A stretch of DNA of 64,000 nt from JBBROS01 sp963792675 (GCA_963792675.1 CAWBWT010000002.1:3286001-3350000), one strand, 5' to 3'. Shown: positions 49,360 through 58,288, counted from the first letter of the stretch. A program made the numbers and translations. The notes: generated from the letters alone by a model not told the origin.

Positions 49360-50052
49360 TCAGGCCTTGCGCCGCCGGCGGGCCAGCCGGCCAACACCCA
49401 GCACCACGCCGCCCGCGAGCAGCGCCAGCGAGCCCGGCTCCGGCACTGCGGTTGCCGTGGCCGCCCCGACCGGGAAGGTCGAATTGTCCGGATCGAAATC
49501 GGAGATCGCCGCCGTCCCGGGCTGCGAGGTGTCGCGCGGCCACAGGTTCACGCCATACTGGGCCGGCGTCAGCCCGAGGCTCGGCAGCAGCGACACCGGC
49601 ACATCGAGGGCGATGGACGACCCCGAGATCGTCGCAACGCCGGGCACGGCGAGCGCCGTGTTGGTCACCAGGTCGCGGCCGGCCACCACGCCCGCCCCGG
49701 TCACGGTGATGACGGAGTCGAACACCACGCCGGCCGCGCCGATCGCGGCGAAGTTGGACGTCTCCTTCCCGCGATCGATGCCGAACACGTAGAGCGAACT
49801 CGGCAGCACTCCGACCGTGCCGTTCAGCGTGGCGGCGAGATGGATCGTCGTCCCGTCGAAGCTGGCCGAGGTGGCGAGCACGTCCAGCTCGCCGCTTTTG
49901 GCGCCGGTGAAGCTCGGGATGAAATCGTTGGCCGGGTCGGTGACCGCACCGGCGTGGGCCAGCGGGACCGAGACGGTCACGGCCAGCAGGCCGCCCAGCG
50001 TCCAGCGTTTCAGGCTCGGTCCGACACTGCGAACGATGTTCGTGTTGTGCAT
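49360..50052 (-). CDS. PEP-CTERM sorting domain-containing protein
   Basis: 230 residues. After the signal peptide (RWTLGGLLAVTVSVPLAHAG) the mature part is a Gly/Ala/Thr-rich beta domain, similar to choice-of-anchor proteins, with FIPSFTGAKSGELDVLATSA and SSLYVFGIDRGKETSNFAAI. The C-terminus is a PEP-CTERM signal: VPEPGSLALLAGGVVLGVG then a membrane helix and RLARRRRKA. Such proteins are processed by exosortase (XrtA type), usually in strains making an exopolysaccharide. No exosortase gene lies in the window, but the export genes at 40-46 kb are of the associated kind. Confidence 0.9.
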   Translation of the reverse strand: MHNTNIVRSVGPSLKRWTLGGLLAVTVSVPLAHAGAVTDPANDFIPSFTGAKSGELDVLATSASFDGTTIHLAATLNGTVGVLPSSLYVFGIDRGKETSNFAAIGAAGVVFDSVITVTGAGVVAGRDLVTNTALAVPGVATISGSSIALDVPVSLLPSLGLTPAQYGVNLWPRDTSQPGTAAISDFDPDNSTFPVGAATATAVPEPGSLALLAGGVVLGVGRLARRRRKA

Positions 50053-50157
50053 GGAATCCCCCGATCCCCCGCTGGCTCGATCGGCAGCGGGGCATTGCGC
50101 CTTTACCGGTGACGCCGGGAGCTGGGCTCCTATTCCACGATCATTGCTCGAACGATG

Positions 50158-51555
50158 TCACCGTTTTGTGACGGGGATCTCAGCCTCGCCGAGATCCCAC
50201 CACAGCCCGGCCATCGCCGAGATGCCTTCGCGCGCGGGGGCTGCCAACAGGTGCTCGTCGGGGCCGTGCTGCTTGCATCCGTTGTAGCTGTGCGGCACCC
50301 AAAGCAGCTGCACGCCGAGGTGGTCCATGAACACGTCGTTCGGCAGCCCGCCGCCGCTGTTCGGGATCACCTGCACCTTTTTGCCGAGCGTCCGCTCCAT
50401 GCTGGTGACCGCCCAGCCAACCCAGGGGCTGGTCGGGTCGCTGCGCCGGGCCGGCATGCGGATGCCGTACGGGACGATCTTCACCTCGGGGAAGCCCTGT
50501 TCGTCGAGGTGGCGGCGCAGCGACGCCTCGAACGTGTAGGGGTCGACGTCCACGGTGTAGCGGATTTGGCAGTGCGCGACGGCGTTCGGCGCGACCGCGT
50601 TGACCGGGCGCTCCGGCCGTCCGCTCAGCATGCTGAGCACGATGAAGCTGGTCCAGGCGTAGATCTTCTCGGCGGGCGTTAGGCCGGGCTCGCCCCAATC
50701 GGGGTCGATCGTCGCCGCTTCGGCGTCGCTTTCCAGCTCGCAGCCGGCGAGCAGGCTGCGCATCGAGTTCGACACCCCGGGCGGCAGCCAGTCGCGCACC
50801 AGGATCTTGCCCCGGCGGTCGGCGATGCTGGCGATGGCGTGGCTCAGCACAATGGCCGGGTCGGTGGTCATGCCGCCCCAATTGCCGGAATGCACGCCGC
50901 CCGGGCGGACGTCGACCACCAGGTCGAAATGAAAGGTGCCGCGTGTGCCGGTCGAGATCGTCGGCGTTGCGGCGGCGCTGCGCGGCCCGTCGCTCGCCAG
51001 CAGTACGTCCGCCGCGAGCTTTTCCTTGTTGGCCGCGACGAGCTCGCTCAGGCCCTTGGAGCCGCTCTCCTCCCCGGTCTCGATGATCAGCTTGACGTTG
51101 TAGCCGAGCTTGCCGCCGCGCTCGGCGATCACCGCCTCGAGCGCGCTGAGGTTGATCGCGTGCTGCCCCTTGTTGTCGGCCGAGCCGCGGCCGTACCAGC
51201 GGTCGCCCTCGCGAAGCAGCGTCCAGGGATCGAGGCCCTCGCGCCATTGGTCCTCGAGCCCGCGCACGGTGTCGCCGTGGCCGTAGGTGATGACCGTCAG
51301 GCCCGGTCCCTCGATCCGCTCGGCCAGCAGGATCGGGCCGGACCCGGCCACCGGATTGTCGTGCACCGCATAGGTGAAGCCGAGCCGGTCGAGCAGCGGT
51401 TGCACGCCGTCCTCCAGGTAGCGCGGCAGCTCGCGGGCGAACTCCGGGTCCTGGCTGGTGCTGCGGATCGCGACCAGCGCGGCCAGCCGCGCCTCGAACC
51501 CGCCCTTGTCGAAGAACGCCTGCGCCCGTTCGATCGCCCCTTCTCTGCTGCCCAT
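50158..51555 (-). CDS. M20 family metallopeptidase (dipeptidase/deacylase)
   Basis: 465 residues from the ATG at 51555. GLTVITYGHGDTVRGLEDQW carries the first metal His and Asp, WYGRGSADNKGQHAINLSAL the bridging Asp, and IIETGEESGSKGLSELV the catalytic Glu pair. VRPGGVHSGNWGGMTTDPAI begins the dimerisation domain, and VIPNSGGGLPNDVFMDHLGV with HSYNGCKQHGPDEHLL gives the last ligand region. The family hydrolyses dipeptides or N-acyl amino acids. It stands alone and is divergent from the small gene at 51710. Confidence 0.9.
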   Translation of the reverse strand: MGSREGAIERAQAFFDKGGFEARLAALVAIRSTSQDPEFARELPRYLEDGVQPLLDRLGFTYAVHDNPVAGSGPILLAERIEGPGLTVITYGHGDTVRGLEDQWREGLDPWTLLREGDRWYGRGSADNKGQHAINLSALEAVIAERGGKLGYNVKLIIETGEESGSKGLSELVAANKEKLAADVLLASDGPRSAAATPTISTGTRGTFHFDLVVDVRPGGVHSGNWGGMTTDPAIVLSHAIASIADRRGKILVRDWLPPGVSNSMRSLLAGCELESDAEAATIDPDWGEPGLTPAEKIYAWTSFIVLSMLSGRPERPVNAVAPNAVAHCQIRYTVDVDPYTFEASLRRHLDEQGFPEVKIVPYGIRMPARRSDPTSPWVGWAVTSMERTLGKKVQVIPNSGGGLPNDVFMDHLGVQLLWVPHSYNGCKQHGPDEHLLAAPAREGISAMAGLWWDLGEAEIPVTKR

Positions 51556-51709
51556 GCGCGCCGCTCCTCTGCCGTATCCTGGCCAGCAAAGCGCCGCGAC
51601 GGCCTCGCCGCAAGGCGCGGGGCGGCGACGCGCGGCAAACATCGCCGCCGGAAACCGAACTGCCGGGCGCGCCAAACGTCGTAAGGGATCCAAGCAATGG
51701 AGAGCCCCC

Positions 51710-52105
51710 GTGGCCAATGAAACCATCTGGTATGTCGTCGCCGACGGCGGCAAGGCCCGCGTCCTGACCCTCGAGGGCGACGCGATGCGCACCCTGCAAA
51801 GCTTCGACAATAGCGGGCACGGCAACACCGACGACGACCCGAGCGCCGGCACCAGTCAGTTGAAGGCGCCGAAGTCCGATCCGCACGACCAGGCCAAGTC
51901 GCACTTCGCCAAGCACGTCGCCGAACGCCTGAACGAGGCGGTGCGGACCGGCAAGGTGGACCAGATCGTGCTCGCAGCGCCGGCCCACGTGCTGCACGAC
52001 ATCCGTGAGGGGCTGAACAAGGCGGCGGCGGCCAAGCTGGGCAAGTCGCTCAGCAAAGACCTGACCAACACCCCCGAGCACGACCTCGCCAGCCATTTCG
52101 GCTGA
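51710..52105 (+). CDS. Host attachment family protein (PF10116-like)
   Basis: 131 residues from a GTG at 51710. IWYVVADGGKARVLTLEGD, the HGNTDDDPSAG region, HDQAKSHFAKHVAERLNEAV and QIVLAAPAHVLHDIREGLNK fit the family called protein required for attachment to host cells, which has an eRF1-domain-2-like fold. The name comes from plant-associated bacteria and says little about function here. Lysine is frequent near the C-terminus (KAAAAKLGKSLSKDL). It ends in a hairpin shared with the convergent gene. Confidence 0.8.
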   Translation: MANETIWYVVADGGKARVLTLEGDAMRTLQSFDNSGHGNTDDDPSAGTSQLKAPKSDPHDQAKSHFAKHVAERLNEAVRTGKVDQIVLAAPAHVLHDIREGLNKAAAAKLGKSLSKDLTNTPEHDLASHFG

Positions 52106-52112
52106 GCACCGG

Positions 52113-52141
52113 GACCGGACCGGGCGATGCCTGGTCCGGTC
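52113..52141. terminator. Bidirectional hairpin between convergent genes
   Basis: GACCGGACC (52113-52121) pairs perfectly with GGTCCGGTC (52133-52141) around an 11-base loop, between the stop at 52105 and the opposite stop at 52140. There is no T run, so it may rely on Rho or only protect transcript ends. Confidence 0.5.
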
Positions 52142-53135
52142 AGCCGCCTTCGAGCGCGAGTGTGGCGAAGCTCGCCAGCCAATGCTCGCCCATGTAGTCG
52201 CCGGCGATGTGCGGCAGGCCGGCCTCAAGATGCACGGCAGCGGCCCGGGCCATCGTCGGCGTCCGCTCGTCGGCGGGCGGCAGCGCGGCGGCCAGGCTGC
52301 GGAAGCACCAGGCGCGGCTGAGGTTGAGGCCGTCGAGATGGGCGAGCTTGCCGTCGGTGCGGTCGGTGACGGTGGCCGGGGCGAACAGCACCGCCGGCTG
52401 GCATGCCGCCACGCGCGGCAGAAACCCGGCGAACCATGGCCCGAACGCGTCACTTGGCAGCAGCCGGCGCATGCATTCAGCCTCGATCAGCGCGGGCGCC
52501 AGGAAGTCGTCGCCGCTCGGCTCGCCCCAAGCCGGGCAGTCGGCGTCGGCGCCATACCAGCGCCACGCCGTGTCGCGCAGCAATCCGAGCAGGGCTGGAT
52601 CGGCGGCCTCGGCGTAGTCGGCGGCCATGCGCAACCCGAACGCCGTGTTGAAGTGGGTGCCGACCCGCACCGGGTAGGTCGCGATCGGCAGGAAGTCGTG
52701 AAAGCGCCGGGCGAACACCGCGGCCAGCGGCGCCAGCGCCTCAGCCCAACGCGGCTCCGGAAGAACTCGCAGCTCGGCCGCCAGCTTCAGCAGCCAGCCC
52801 CAGCCGTATGGCCGCTTGAACCCGCGCGCCGTCGGCGCCGCGAGATAGGCGCACTCAGCCGCCACCTTGTCCGGGATCAACTGTCGGTCGAACAGCGCGC
52901 GGATTTCGGCGGCCGCGGGCAGATCGGGGTGCCGCCGCAGCAGCCGCGCGAGCGTCCAGTAGCCGTGCACGCAGGAGTGCCAATCGAAGCTGCCGTAGAA
53001 CACCGGATGCAGCGCCGCCGGCGTGCGCGCATCCTCGGGCCCAGCCAGCACGTGCGCCGGGGCGTTCGGATATTCCCGCTCGACGTGGCCGAGCGCGACC
53101 CGGGCGAACTGCTCGGCGCGGGCCGGGTCGATCAC
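52140..53135 (-). CDS. DUF2891 family protein
   Basis: 331 residues from a GTG at 53135, one base after the MAPEG stop. HPVFYGSFDWHSCVHGYWTL, RPYGWGWLLKLAAELR and YPVRVGTHFNTAFGLRMAAD are conserved blocks of DUF2891, an alpha/alpha-barrel-like family of unknown function. GDYMGEHWLASFATLAL ends the protein. The His-rich FDWHSCVHGYW block suggests an active site, but I know of no demonstrated reaction. Cotranscribed with the upstream MAPEG gene. Confidence 0.85.
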   Translation of the reverse strand: MIDPARAEQFARVALGHVEREYPNAPAHVLAGPEDARTPAALHPVFYGSFDWHSCVHGYWTLARLLRRHPDLPAAAEIRALFDRQLIPDKVAAECAYLAAPTARGFKRPYGWGWLLKLAAELRVLPEPRWAEALAPLAAVFARRFHDFLPIATYPVRVGTHFNTAFGLRMAADYAEAADPALLGLLRDTAWRWYGADADCPAWGEPSGDDFLAPALIEAECMRRLLPSDAFGPWFAGFLPRVAACQPAVLFAPATVTDRTDGKLAHLDGLNLSRAWCFRSLAAALPPADERTPTMARAAAVHLEAGLPHIAGDYMGEHWLASFATLALEGG

Positions 53136-53136
53136 C

Positions 53137-53523
53137 TCAGGTCAACGCGAGAAGGAGGAGGACGATGCCGGTCATCGCGACGCCGAACACCGCGGTGCGG
53201 ATCCAGGGCGTGCCGGCGAGATAGATCGGCACGTAGGCCAGACGGGCCCAGAAATACAGTTGCGCGCCCCACACCGTCAGCGCCCCGTGCCGGCCGGCGA
53301 CATGCGCCAGCAGCACCGCGGCTGCGAAGAACGGGAAGGTTTGCATGTAGTTGGCGAAGGCGCGGCGGTTGCGCGATTTGACCCGCGACACCGGCTTCTG
53401 CTCGTCCTGCGGCCCGACCGCATAGGTGGTGCCGTGCTCGGCCAGGGTCAGCAACCCGGTGGACAAGGCGTGGACCAGCCCCAGCACGATCGCCCAGGCC
53501 AGCATCGTCAGCTCAATCGTCAT
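53137..53523 (-). CDS. MAPEG family membrane protein
   Basis: 128 residues with four membrane helices, the normal size. SRVKSRNRRAFANYMQTFPF is the conserved family block with Arg residues that bind glutathione in eukaryotic members, and YFWARLAYVPIYLAGTPWIR is the last helix pair. Bacterial MAPEG proteins are mostly uncharacterised. It precedes the DUF2891 gene by one base. Confidence 0.9.
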   Translation of the reverse strand: MTIELTMLAWAIVLGLVHALSTGLLTLAEHGTTYAVGPQDEQKPVSRVKSRNRRAFANYMQTFPFFAAAVLLAHVAGRHGALTVWGAQLYFWARLAYVPIYLAGTPWIRTAVFGVAMTGIVLLLLALT

Positions 53524-53634
53524 TCACCCGTCCCACGTCAGCCGGCGCCACCACGAACACGCCGGCGTGCGGCGGGCAAGCCCATGCACAATCGCAGCAC
53601 GCAGACGTGCGTCCCCGCCCCCGGCCTGCGGAAG

Positions 53635-53700
53635 ATGGCCGGATCAAGTCCGGCCATGACCTCCCGGCACGTCATTCCCGGACTTGATCCGGGGATCCCT
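53635..53700. repeat. Palindromic intergenic repeat, copy 1
   Basis: ATGGCCGGA and TCCGGCCAT (53635-53657) form a hairpin around TCAAG. A second, related hairpin (CCCGGACTTGATCCGGGG) follows. The same two-part element, with GGGCTTGACCC in place of GGATCAAGTCC, is found at 63114-63197. This looks like a dispersed alphaproteobacterial palindrome. It fills most of the 204-bp gap between the MAPEG and phosphonate-type permease genes. Confidence 0.7.
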
Positions 53701-53727
53701 CGCCCGCTTGCGCGGACCACAAGCGGG

Positions 53728-54549
53728 CTAGCCGATCAGCCGCCGCCGCACCCGGCCCGACAAGGCGTCGATCACGCCGACGGTCACCAGAATGAGCAGG
53801 ATGATGAACGCCACCTGGTCCCAATAGCGCACCTTGATCCGCTCGGCGATCTGCAGGCCGATCCCGCCGGCGCCGACCACGCCTAGGATCGAGGCGCTGC
53901 GGACGTTGCTTTCGAACGCATACAGTGCCTGCGCGAACAGGACTGGCAGCACCTGCGGCAGCAGCCCGAAGCGGACCGCGAGCAGCCGGCTGCCGCCCGA
54001 TGCCACGATCCCCTCGCTTTGCCTGGAGTCGGCGTTCTCGATCGCCTCGGCATAGAGCTTGGCCAGCACCGCCACCTCGGCTGCGAACAGCGCCAGCACG
54101 CCGGCCAGCGGTCCCAGCCCGACCGCGCGCACGAACGCCAGCGCCCAGATCAGCTGGTCCATGCCGCGGAAGCCATCGAACACCCGGCGCAGCGAGAAGT
54201 GCGCCAACGCATTCACCACCACGTTGCGCGCGCCCAGGAACCCCAGCGGCACCGCCACGACCGCGGCCAAGAACGTGCCGAGGAACGCCATCGCCACGCA
54301 TTGGGCGAGGCCTTGCAGGATGTCGGGCCATTGCTCGCCCGGGTTGGGCGGCACCATCTGCCGCAGGATCACCAGCAGGCCGGCGCCGCCGCGGGCGATG
54401 CGGCCGGGCGTGATGTCGAACCACCAGCACAGCGTGCCCAGCCACAGCACGAACGCCGCGGCGCCGAACCAGCGCAGCATGCGCACGCCGGGTGGCGGCC
54501 CGAACGCGGCCGGCATCCGCTCGCGCCATTGCGCGGCCGTGGCGCTCAC
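53728..54549 (-). CDS. Phosphonate-type ABC transporter permease 2 (PhnE-like)
   Basis: 273 residues from the GTG at 54549, overlapping the previous stop (GTGA). About six membrane helices. DILQGLAQCVAMAFLGTFLA, VPLGFLGARNVVVNALAHFS, ALFAAEVAVLAKLYAEAIEN and SNVRSASILGVVGAGGIGLQ match PhnE, with the EAA-type loop in SEGIVASGGSRLLAVRFGLL. It is the last gene of the leftward phn-type operon and pairs with permease 1 as a heterodimer, as in other PhnE1/PhnE2 systems. Confidence 0.9.
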   Translation of the reverse strand: MSATAAQWRERMPAAFGPPPGVRMLRWFGAAAFVLWLGTLCWWFDITPGRIARGGAGLLVILRQMVPPNPGEQWPDILQGLAQCVAMAFLGTFLAAVVAVPLGFLGARNVVVNALAHFSLRRVFDGFRGMDQLIWALAFVRAVGLGPLAGVLALFAAEVAVLAKLYAEAIENADSRQSEGIVASGGSRLLAVRFGLLPQVLPVLFAQALYAFESNVRSASILGVVGAGGIGLQIAERIKVRYWDQVAFIILLILVTVGVIDALSGRVRRRLIG

Positions 54550-55412
54550 CCGGCGATCACCTGCGACCGCAGCCATTCGCTGCCGAGGTCGATCAAGCTG
54601 ACGACCGCCACGATCAGCACCAGGATGGCGGAGATCTCCTGGTAATAGTTGAACGAGATGACGGTGTAGAGCTCCTGGCCGATGCCGCCGGCGCCGACGA
54701 AGCCGATCACGGTGGCGCCGCGCACGTTGATCTCGAACCGCAGCAGCACGTAGCTGACGAAGTTCGGCAGCACTTGCGGCAGGATGGCGTAGCGCACGCC
54801 CTGCGCCCAGGTGCCGCCGGCCGCGCGAACGGCGTCGAGCGGACGCATGTCGGCGTTCTCCACCACCTCCGCGAACAGCTTGCCCAACGCGCCGGTGGTG
54901 TGCAGCAGGATCGCGGCAATGCCCGCCAGCGGGCCGATCCCCACCGCCCATACGAGGATCAGCGCGTAGACGATGTCGGGCACGGTGCGGAACAGCTCCA
55001 GCCCGCGCCGGAACAGCAGGTAGGTGGCGCGGTTCGGCGCCAGGTTGGCGGCCGCCGGGAAGGCGAGGAGAAACGCCAAGGCCGCCCCGCCCAAGGTGGC
55101 CAGCGCCGCCATTTGGCTGGTCTCGAACAGCAGCCAGGCCCAGGAATCGAGCCGGTAGAACCAATAAGCGACCGAACCCTCGGTTCCCGCACCGGCAAAC
55201 AGCGCGTCACGCCGCAGGTCCGGCAGCAGCTTGTGGAAATACTCGCCGACCCGGGGCGCTCCGGCCAGCAGGCTCGACGGATAAGCCTCCGAGACCCAGG
55301 CACTCAGCAGCAGCGCCGCCGTCAGCAGGACCAGCCAGGCGCCGAGCCGGCATGCGCGCGCCGATCGCCGGGCCTCGAAGGCTCGCTCGAACCCGGCGGC
55401 GGCCCCGCTCAC
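54546..55412 (-). CDS. Phosphonate-type ABC transporter permease 1 (PhnE-like)
   Basis: 288 residues from a GTG at 55412, 19 bp after the binding-protein stop. About six membrane helices. SQMAALATLGGAALAFLLAF, VPDIVYALILVWAVGIGPLA, GALGKLFAEVVENADMRPLD and RGATVIGFVGAGGIGQELYT are conserved PhnE blocks. The N-terminus is long and Arg-rich. It is clearly related to permease 2 but not a recent copy of it. Confidence 0.9.
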   Translation of the reverse strand: MSGAAAGFERAFEARRSARACRLGAWLVLLTAALLLSAWVSEAYPSSLLAGAPRVGEYFHKLLPDLRRDALFAGAGTEGSVAYWFYRLDSWAWLLFETSQMAALATLGGAALAFLLAFPAAANLAPNRATYLLFRRGLELFRTVPDIVYALILVWAVGIGPLAGIAAILLHTTGALGKLFAEVVENADMRPLDAVRAAGGTWAQGVRYAILPQVLPNFVSYVLLRFEINVRGATVIGFVGAGGIGQELYTVISFNYYQEISAILVLIVAVVSLIDLGSEWLRSQVIAG

Positions 55413-55431
55413 GCGCTCACCGCCGCCGCGC

Positions 55432-56370
55432 TCACCGCCGCTGATGCCGCTCCGCCGCCTCGGCACGGATCATGTCCACGAACGGCGTGTAGTCGGCCTG
55501 CGTGACCGGCACGAAACCCGGCCCGCTGCCCATGTTCACCGCCTGGTACACGTCCGGGTTCGACTTCGGCAGCGCCATGTGGAAGGCCAGCATGTCGTCG
55601 CGGAACGCTTGCGGCGTGTCCGCGCGCACCGTCAACGGCCCGTTCTCGATCGGCCGCGAGCGCCAGATCAGCCGCAGGTCGCGCATGTCGAGCAGCTTCT
55701 TCTCGACCATCGTGCGCAGCGCGCCGCGGGTATAGCCCTGCGCCTCGTCGCCGATGCCCGACGTCCAGGTGACGCCAGCGTCGTATTGCCGGCCGAGCAC
55801 CGCGACCACTGCTTGTTCGTGGCCGCCGGCAAAGCCGGTGCGGCTGAAGTAGGTGGCCGGGTCGAGCCCGGCGGCACGGAACTCCGAGCGCGGGATCAGG
55901 TAGCCGGAGGCGCTGTTCGGGTCGGCCCAGGCCAGCGACTTCCCGCGCATCGCCGCAAAGTCGGCAATGCCCGAATCCGCCCGCACATACATCACCGACA
56001 CGTACGAGGTGGACCCGTCCGCTTCCAGCGCCGTCAGCAGCGGGATGACCCGGCCGTTGCTTTCGATCCACGCGCTGGCATAGGCGGCCGGCGACATGTA
56101 GGCGAGCTCGACCTGCCCGGCGGCGAAGGCCTGCACCACGCCCGCGTAATCGGCCGCCGCGACCACCTTGGTCGGCACGCCGAAGCGCTGCTCGATCAGC
56201 GTCTGGTATGGCCGGAACCGCGCCAGCCGGTCGGCGTCGTTCTCGCCGCCCAGCAAGCCGATGCGGATCACCGGCACCTGCGCCGCCCAGGCGGGCCGGT
56301 CCTGGGCCAGGGCTGGCACACAAAGCAACGAGGCGCCCGTGCCCAGCAAGACGCTCCGACGATTGAACAT
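55432..56370 (-). CDS. Phosphonate-type ABC transporter substrate-binding protein (PhnD-like), copy 1
   Basis: 312 residues. NRRSVLLGTGASLLCVPALA is a Tat-like signal. IRIGLLGGENDADRLARFRP opens the PhnD-like fold, followed by ADYAGVVQAFAAGQVELAYM, KSLAWADPNSASGYLIPRSE and GGHEQAVVAVLGRQYDAGVT. It is closely similar over its full length to the protein encoded at 56429-57400, so the pair arose by tandem duplication. Ligands of such proteins include phosphonates, phosphite and phosphate esters. Confidence 0.9.
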   Translation of the reverse strand: MFNRRSVLLGTGASLLCVPALAQDRPAWAAQVPVIRIGLLGGENDADRLARFRPYQTLIEQRFGVPTKVVAAADYAGVVQAFAAGQVELAYMSPAAYASAWIESNGRVIPLLTALEADGSTSYVSVMYVRADSGIADFAAMRGKSLAWADPNSASGYLIPRSEFRAAGLDPATYFSRTGFAGGHEQAVVAVLGRQYDAGVTWTSGIGDEAQGYTRGALRTMVEKKLLDMRDLRLIWRSRPIENGPLTVRADTPQAFRDDMLAFHMALPKSNPDVYQAVNMGSGPGFVPVTQADYTPFVDMIRAEAAERHQRR

Positions 56371-56428
56371 GCGACACCTCCGGCGCGACCAGGACGCTTA
56401 GCCTGAACGGTCGCGCCGCGGCGTCAAG

Positions 56429-57400
56429 TCAGCTCCGCTGCCGCCGGCTCGAGGCCTCGTCGCGGCGGAGGTCGATGAACACCTGGAAGTCGGCGTGCTG
56501 GACACGCTGGTAGCCCTTGCCGCCGCCCTTCTCGATCTGCTGGTAGATCGCGGGGTAAGCCGCCGGCAGTGCCAGGTGGAAGGCGGTGAGGTCGTCGCGG
56601 AACGCCTGCGGGGTGTCGCGGCGGGCGGTCAGCGGTCCATTCAGGATCGGTGCGCTCATCCAGATCTGCCTGAGGTCGCTCGCCTGCATCATTTTCTTGG
56701 CGATCATCTCGTGCAGGTTGCCGCGGGTGTAGCCTTCGGCCGGGTCGCCGATGCCGCTCGCCCAGGTGACGGCGCCGTCGTACTGCTTCTGCAGCACGGC
56801 CACGACCGCCTGCTCGTGGCCGCCGCCGAACCCGGTCTTGCCGAAATACTTGCCTTGCTCCGGGTCGACCCCGGCCTTCTTCAGCTCCGACCGCGGGATC
56901 AAGTAGCCCGACGTGCTGTTCGGGTCGGCCCAGGCCAGCGACCGGCCGCGCATCCCGGCCAGGTCGGTGATGCCGCTATCGGCGCGCACCACCATGACGC
57001 TGCGATAGCTGATGCTGCCGTCGCTTTCGATCGCGACCACCAGCGGCTCCACGTTGCCGTCGGTGTCGAGCCAGGCGCCGGCGTAGCCGCTGCTGCCCAT
57101 CGAAGCCAACTCGATCTGCTTGGCGCCGAAGGCTTGGATCACGCCGGCATAGTCCGCTGCCGGGAACAGCTTGACCGGGACGGCGAAGGTCGTCTCCAGC
57201 AGCTTGCGGTAGGCGTCGTAGCGGCCGAGCCGGTCGGCGTCGTTCTCGCCGCCGAGCAAGCCGACCCGCAGGACCGGTACCTCCTTGGCCCAGTCCCGCC
57301 GGCCCGCCTCCGGCATGGCAGCCGGAGCCTGCGCCCGTGCCGCGACCGCGCTCGTGATCACTCCCGCTGCGGCCAGCAGCGTCGTCCGGCGACTGATCAT
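56429..57400 (-). CDS. Phosphonate-type ABC transporter substrate-binding protein (PhnD-like), copy 2
   Basis: 323 residues with a signal peptide (RRTTLLAAAGVITSAVAARA). LRVGLLGGENDADRLGRYDA, ADYAGVIQAFGAKQIELASM, RSLAWADPNSTSGYLIPRSE and GGHEQAVVAVLQKQYDGAVT align block by block with copy 1. The pocket-lining block differs (ASMGSSGYAGAWLDTDG against AYMSPAAYASAWIESNG), which could mean a different ligand. It is 58 bp upstream of copy 1 and 87 bp downstream of the ATPase gene. Confidence 0.9.
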   Translation of the reverse strand: MISRRTTLLAAAGVITSAVAARAQAPAAMPEAGRRDWAKEVPVLRVGLLGGENDADRLGRYDAYRKLLETTFAVPVKLFPAADYAGVIQAFGAKQIELASMGSSGYAGAWLDTDGNVEPLVVAIESDGSISYRSVMVVRADSGITDLAGMRGRSLAWADPNSTSGYLIPRSELKKAGVDPEQGKYFGKTGFGGGHEQAVVAVLQKQYDGAVTWASGIGDPAEGYTRGNLHEMIAKKMMQASDLRQIWMSAPILNGPLTARRDTPQAFRDDLTAFHLALPAAYPAIYQQIEKGGGKGYQRVQHADFQVFIDLRRDEASSRRQRS

Positions 57401-57487
57401 GGCGTTCCCTCCCGTCCAGAATGGGCCGGGGGTAGCCGGAACGCATTACCGATTGATGTCCGTCCGGCGTCAGCCGCGTGACAAGGC

Positions 57488-58288
57488 TCAGACCACCGCG
57501 ACCGGTGGCCGCGCCGGCGCCACCCGCACCGCTTCCTGGTCGTGGAACTCGTCCTCGCCGACGCCATAAACGTCGCGCACCCGCTCGGGCGTGAGGTCCG
57601 CGGGCGTGCCGTCGAACACTAGCCGGCCCGCTGCCAGGGCCACGATGCGGTCGCAATAATGCCGGGCGGTATCGAGGTGGTGCAGGTTCACCAGCACCGT
57701 CAGCCCGTCCTCGCGATGGATCCGGCGCAGCGCGTCCATCACCACCCGGGCATTGCGCGGATCGAGACTGGCGATCGGCTCGTCGGCCAGCATCAGCCGC
57801 GGCTCCTGCAGCAGCGCGCGGCAGATCGCCACGCGTTGCTGCTGCCCGCCCGACAAGGTGCCGGCCCGCTGCAGCGCCACGCCGGCCAGGTCGAACCGCT
57901 CCAACGCGGACAGCGCCATCGCCCGCTCGGCCGCGGAGAACAGGCCGAGCAGGCTCGCGGCTTGGCCGCGATGGTTGAGCCGGCCCATCAGCACGTTGGT
58001 CAGCACGTCGAGACGCGGGATCAGGTTGAACTGCTGGAACACCATCGCGCAGTGGGTACGCCAATCGCGCAAGGCCCGGCCGCGCAGGGCGGTGACGTCG
58101 GTGGTGCCGAACCGGATCGATCCCGACGACGGCTCCTGCAGCCGGTTGATCATCCGCAGCAGGGTGGATTTGCCGGCGCCGGAGCGGCCGATGACGCCGA
58201 CCATCTGCCCCGCCGGCACCGACAGGTCCACACCGTCGACCGCGACCACGCTGCCGAACTGTCGCGTCAACCCTTGGATCACCAGCAC
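57488..58288 (-). CDS. Phosphonate-type ABC transporter ATP-binding protein (PhnC-like)
   Basis: 266 residues. Walker A GRSGAGKSTLLRMINRLQEP starts near residue 34, the signature GTLSGGQQQRVAICRALLQE and Walker B LMLADEPIASLDPRNAR follow, and VLVNLHHLDTARHYCDRIVA is the switch region characteristic of PhnC. FQQFNLIPRLDVLTNVLMGR is the Q-loop. It heads the operon phnC-phnD2-phnD1-phnE1-phnE2. No C-P lyase, phosphonatase or phosphite dehydrogenase gene is in view, so the transported compound is open. Confidence 0.92.
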   Translation of the reverse strand: MLVIQGLTRQFGSVVAVDGVDLSVPAGQMVGVIGRSGAGKSTLLRMINRLQEPSSGSIRFGTTDVTALRGRALRDWRTHCAMVFQQFNLIPRLDVLTNVLMGRLNHRGQAASLLGLFSAAERAMALSALERFDLAGVALQRAGTLSGGQQQRVAICRALLQEPRLMLADEPIASLDPRNARVVMDALRRIHREDGLTVLVNLHHLDTARHYCDRIVALAAGRLVFDGTPADLTPERVRDVYGVGEDEFHDQEAVRVAPARPPVAVV

